This document shows, piece after piece, positions 61,923 to 64,000 of a stretch of DNA of 64,000 nucleotides (positions are counted from its first letter, which is position 1; each line of letters opens with the position of its first letter). Source of the stretch: Echinicola rosea (GTDB taxonomy: Bacteria; Bacteroidota; Bacteroidia; Cytophagales; Cyclobacteriaceae); NCBI RefSeq assembly GCF_005281475.1, contig NZ_CP040106.1:2446501-2510500 (forward strand), written 5' to 3'. The position numbers and the translations under genes were made by a program. The notes beneath the pieces were generated by a model, which had not been told where the DNA came from, did not search any database, and saw nothing but the letters and a program-made list of their open reading frames with translations.

Positions 61923-62570
61923 TTATTTTGCGCCCCAAGTGTCTGGAGACTTTCTCCATTCGGCCAGGGATTGGAGATCTTCATCAGAAGCATAGTTGTT
62001 CTCAATGGCCTGGGGGAGCATGGCTTCATAATCACTGAGGCAAATCAGCTTAACGTCAGCCTCTATAAAATTCTGACGTGCTACTTCAAATCCATATGTA
62101 AAGATGGCTGCCATTCCCAATACTTCGAAGCCTGATGCATGAAGCGCTTCAATAGCCTTCAGAGAGCTGCCGCCAGTAGAGACCAAGTCTTCTATGACCA
62201 CAACTTTTTGACCTTTGGTGACCTTGCCTTCGATCATGTTCTCCATTCCGTGGCCTTTGGGTTTCGACCTTACATAGATAAATGGAAGGCCCATTTCTTC
62301 AGCAATCAGTGCTCCTTGGGGAATTCCCGCAGTGGCAACACCAGCGATGCCTTCTACCTTAGGGTAGTTTTGCTTGATCACTTCCACCAATTTTTCCTTA
62401 ATGTATGTTCTGGCTTCAGGGAAGGACAGGGAAAGGCGGTTGTCGCAGTAGATAGGGGATTTCCAGCCTGATGCCCACGTGAAGGGCTGTTTTGGCTGGA
62501 GACGGATGGCTTTGATGTCAAGTAATTTTCGTGCGACGGTTGCCGCTATTTCTTTGCTGTGTAATTCCAT
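61923..62570 (-). CDS. pyrE: Orotate phosphoribosyltransferase
   Basis: The 215-residue enzyme has the PRPP-binding motif VVVIEDLVSTGGSS (about 117-130) and the flexible-loop and orotate segments YVRSKPKGHGMENMIEG and GWKSPIYCDNRLSL expected of OPRTase. It joins orotate and PRPP to make OMP in pyrimidine synthesis. It is transcribed away from the Nudix gene and converges with the TIGR02757 gene. The rest of the pyrimidine pathway is not nearby. Confidence 0.95.
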   Translation of the reverse strand: MELHSKEIAATVARKLLDIKAIRLQPKQPFTWASGWKSPIYCDNRLSLSFPEARTYIKEKLVEVIKQNYPKVEGIAGVATAGIPQGALIAEEMGLPFIYVRSKPKGHGMENMIEGKVTKGQKVVVIEDLVSTGGSSLKAIEALHASGFEVLGMAAIFTYGFEVARQNFIEADVKLICLSDYEAMLPQAIENNYASDEDLQSLAEWRKSPDTWGAK

Positions 62571-62653
62571 GTCCCAAAATTAATTCATAAAAATCTTTTG
62601 GCTGTTGTGATGGCTAAAATTTTTGTGCATTTTTGATTTGAAATGACCATTTT

Positions 62654-63340
62654 ATGCGAATATTCATCAATGACAAGCCGCTGGACATCTTATCCCCAGC
62701 CCAACTGAACAAGAAAAAGACTTTTGAATGCGTCTATGAAAATCCTAAGGATTTGCCAGCCTATGTTGCTTTTCATGATGATGTCCTGATCACCAAGCCT
62801 TCCAAAGACATCATCATTAAGCTACTTTACTTGCTTCGGACGAGGAAATTAAAAAACCTGGATTCAATTACCATTGTTTCGGATGATGTAGAGATGCTAA
62901 AGTCTTTCATAAAAGGCCGTTTTAATATTGTCAAGGCTGCAGGGGGGATCGTCACCAAGAACGAGAAGGTATTGTTTATCCATCGATTGGGAAAGTGGGA
63001 TCTGCCAAAGGGGAAATTCGAAAAGGGAGAGACACCGGAAGTTTGTGCTGTGCGGGAGGTGGAAGAAGAATGTGCCGTGTCCGTAAAACGGGGAAAGCTG
63101 ATCTGCAAGACCTGGCACACCTATACCCAAAACAGGAAGAGTATTCTGAAGAAGACCTATTGGTATGTGATGGAGTGTAAGGATGATTCCAGTATGGCGC
63201 CTCAGCGAGAAGAGGGCATTGATGACATCAAATGGCTCAGTCACCAAGAAGCGAAGGTGGCTTTGGTAAACTCTTACCCTTCAATGAGGTACTTGTACAA
63301 GCGGTTTTTGAAAATGGTACCGGAAGTTCAGACTTCGTAA
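62654..63340 (+). CDS. Nudix hydrolase with non-canonical box
   Basis: The 228-residue protein has an N-terminal domain of about 90 residues with no clear match and a C-terminal Nudix domain (about 92-215). The Nudix box runs 120-142 with G120, E126 and REVEEECAV; the usual Gly of the EExGU end is Ala 141, while the metal-binding Glu residues are kept. The WDLPKGKFEKGE context is typical of nucleotide or dinucleoside polyphosphate hydrolases. Substrate unknown. Its 3' end overlaps the convergent coaD gene by 13 bases. Confidence 0.85.
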   Translation: MRIFINDKPLDILSPAQLNKKKTFECVYENPKDLPAYVAFHDDVLITKPSKDIIIKLLYLLRTRKLKNLDSITIVSDDVEMLKSFIKGRFNIVKAAGGIVTKNEKVLFIHRLGKWDLPKGKFEKGETPEVCAVREVEEECAVSVKRGKLICKTWHTYTQNRKSILKKTYWYVMECKDDSSMAPQREEGIDDIKWLSHQEAKVALVNSYPSMRYLYKRFLKMVPEVQTS

Positions 63341-63783
63341 GGAAGGAATTCGCTTACATTTCCGCCATATCGATGAACTTCCCTAATAATAGTAGAGCTG
63401 ACGGCTGCATACTGCGGTGAAGTGATCAAAAATACGGTTTCTAGGTCTGTGTTGAGGTAGCGGTTCATTTGGGAAATGGTATTTTCATACTCAAAATCCG
63501 TTGTGTTCCGTAGGCCTCTAAGTAAAAAATTGGCATCGTGTTTTTTTGCTAAGCTAGAAGTAAGTTCATTGTAAACGACTACCTTTACCGATGGGATATC
63601 CTTATAGACTTCTTCGATTTTCTGAACCATCATGTCTATTTCGAAGTAGCGCGACTTTTTGGAGGAATTATAACCTATGCCCACGACTATTTCGTCAAAA
63701 ATATCCAATCCCCTCATCACTATATCATGATGGCCATTGGTGTAAGGATCAAATGAACCTGGGAAAATAGCTGTCTTTTTCAT
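63328..63783 (-). CDS. coaD: Phosphopantetheine adenylyltransferase
   Basis: The 151-residue enzyme begins MKKTAIFPGSFDPYTNGHHD with the nucleotidyltransferase T/HxGH-type motif (TNGH at 15-18), and has LLRGLRNTTDFEYE and SSTIIRE near the end (the ISSTxxR-type motif). It makes dephospho-CoA from 4'-phosphopantetheine and ATP, the penultimate step of CoA synthesis. It lies four bases after the upstream partial gene on the same strand, as expected for the common Bacteroidota pairing, and overlaps the convergent Nudix gene by 13 bases. Confidence 0.95.
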   Translation of the reverse strand: MKKTAIFPGSFDPYTNGHHDIVMRGLDIFDEIVVGIGYNSSKKSRYFEIDMMVQKIEEVYKDIPSVKVVVYNELTSSLAKKHDANFLLRGLRNTTDFEYENTISQMNRYLNTDLETVFLITSPQYAAVSSTIIREVHRYGGNVSEFLPYEV

Positions 63784-63787
63784 GTCT

Positions 63788-64000
63788 TTAGCTTGCCCAA
63801 AAGGCTTCCAGTTTTTTGGTTTCCCTAAAGCTTTCGGCTCCTGGAAGGTAATTTTGGATGGATTTTGGAGCGGTTATTTCAATGTTTTTGAAATATTTTT
63901 TTAGCACTGGCTCTTGTACGTTGATTTCTTCTAGGTTTCCGTAAAGCGTTATTTTACAATGCATCCTGTCGAATGCCAATTGGTGAAGGACACTGAAACT
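63788..64000 (-). CDS. DUF3822-like protein, C-terminal part (5' end beyond window)
   Basis: A minus-strand frame is open from the window edge to a stop at 63788 and encodes the last 70 residues of a protein, ending SFRETKKLEAFWAS. It includes MHCKITLYGNLEE and VLKKYFKNIEITAP, a pattern of Gly-ended strand and Leu/Tyr helix like the C-terminus of DUF3822, a Bacteroidota family often found directly before coaD. The short length makes the call tentative. An internal TTG or ATG is unlikely to be the real start because the frame continues to the edge. Confidence 0.5.
   Translation of the reverse strand, partial: SFSVLHQLAFDRMHCKITLYGNLEEINVQEPVLKKYFKNIEITAPKSIQNYLPGAESFRETKKLEAFWAS

Overview
The window looks like a chromosomal piece of a marine-type Bacteroidota, most likely Cyclobacteriaceae (Echinicola-like). 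The grounds are two SusC/SusD pairs with ECF-sigma/FecR regulators, a type IX secretion (T9SS) sorting tail, TAnnTTTG-type -7 promoter motifs, weak Shine-Dalgarno sequences, and typical Bacteroidota housekeeping families (GWxTD protein, DUF2723, DUF3822-like, TIGR02757). The genus is an inference.

Positions 1-30972 form a large polysaccharide utilisation region that best fits a sulfated, uronic-acid-rich glycan such as chondroitin/dermatan sulfate or a related glycosaminoglycan. The left arm (minus strand) has a DUF2264 protein (cut by the window edge), a GH20 hexosaminidase and a GH88 unsaturated glucuronyl hydrolase. Cassette 1 (plus strand) is ECF sigma - repeat array - FecR anti-sigma - SusC with STN domain - SusD - hairpin - large multidomain PL8 lyase with T9SS tail - heparinase II/III-type lyase. 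A sulfatase follows on the minus strand. Cassette 2 (plus strand) repeats the logic: ECF sigma - mobile repeat - FecR - SusC - SusD - sulfatase - sulfatase. The expected scheme is that surface lyases cut the chain, SusCD pairs import the unsaturated oligosaccharides, and periplasmic sulfatases, GH88 and GH20 finish them, with each SusC signalling through its FecR to its sigma factor.

In both cassettes the sigma and anti-sigma genes, usually adjacent, are separated by repetitive DNA. In cassette 1 it is a tandem array of about 200-bp units (5170-6340), most carrying a terminator-like hairpin. In cassette 2 it is a 352-bp element with inverted ends and a perfect 8-bp target duplication (20729-21096), a MITE-like family with a second full copy at 45299-45643 and a scrambled relative at 33520-33900.

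Positions 31000-34200 are a decayed/accessory stretch: a secreted helical protein, the remains of a broken gene (possibly an alpha-L-fucosidase), a small membrane ORF, a pair of PepSY-like small proteins behind an unusual nest of inverted repeats, and repeat debris. From 34220 to the end the content is mostly housekeeping: RlmB-like methyltransferase, GWxTD protein, SAM methyltransferase, DUF2723 (TMEM260-like) membrane protein, TPR protein, Lrp regulator, Nudix, MATE, thioesterase, MFS, prfB with an intact programmed +1 frameshift, ilvE with a cobalamin adenosyltransferase, a LolD-type ATPase, a 934-residue membrane-TPR protein coupled to gatC, plsC with a truncated hemoglobin, an NfeD-type protease, a LysM-DPBB protein, a TIGR02757 gene, pyrE, a second Nudix and coaD. 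No tRNA, rRNA or CRISPR array was recognised.
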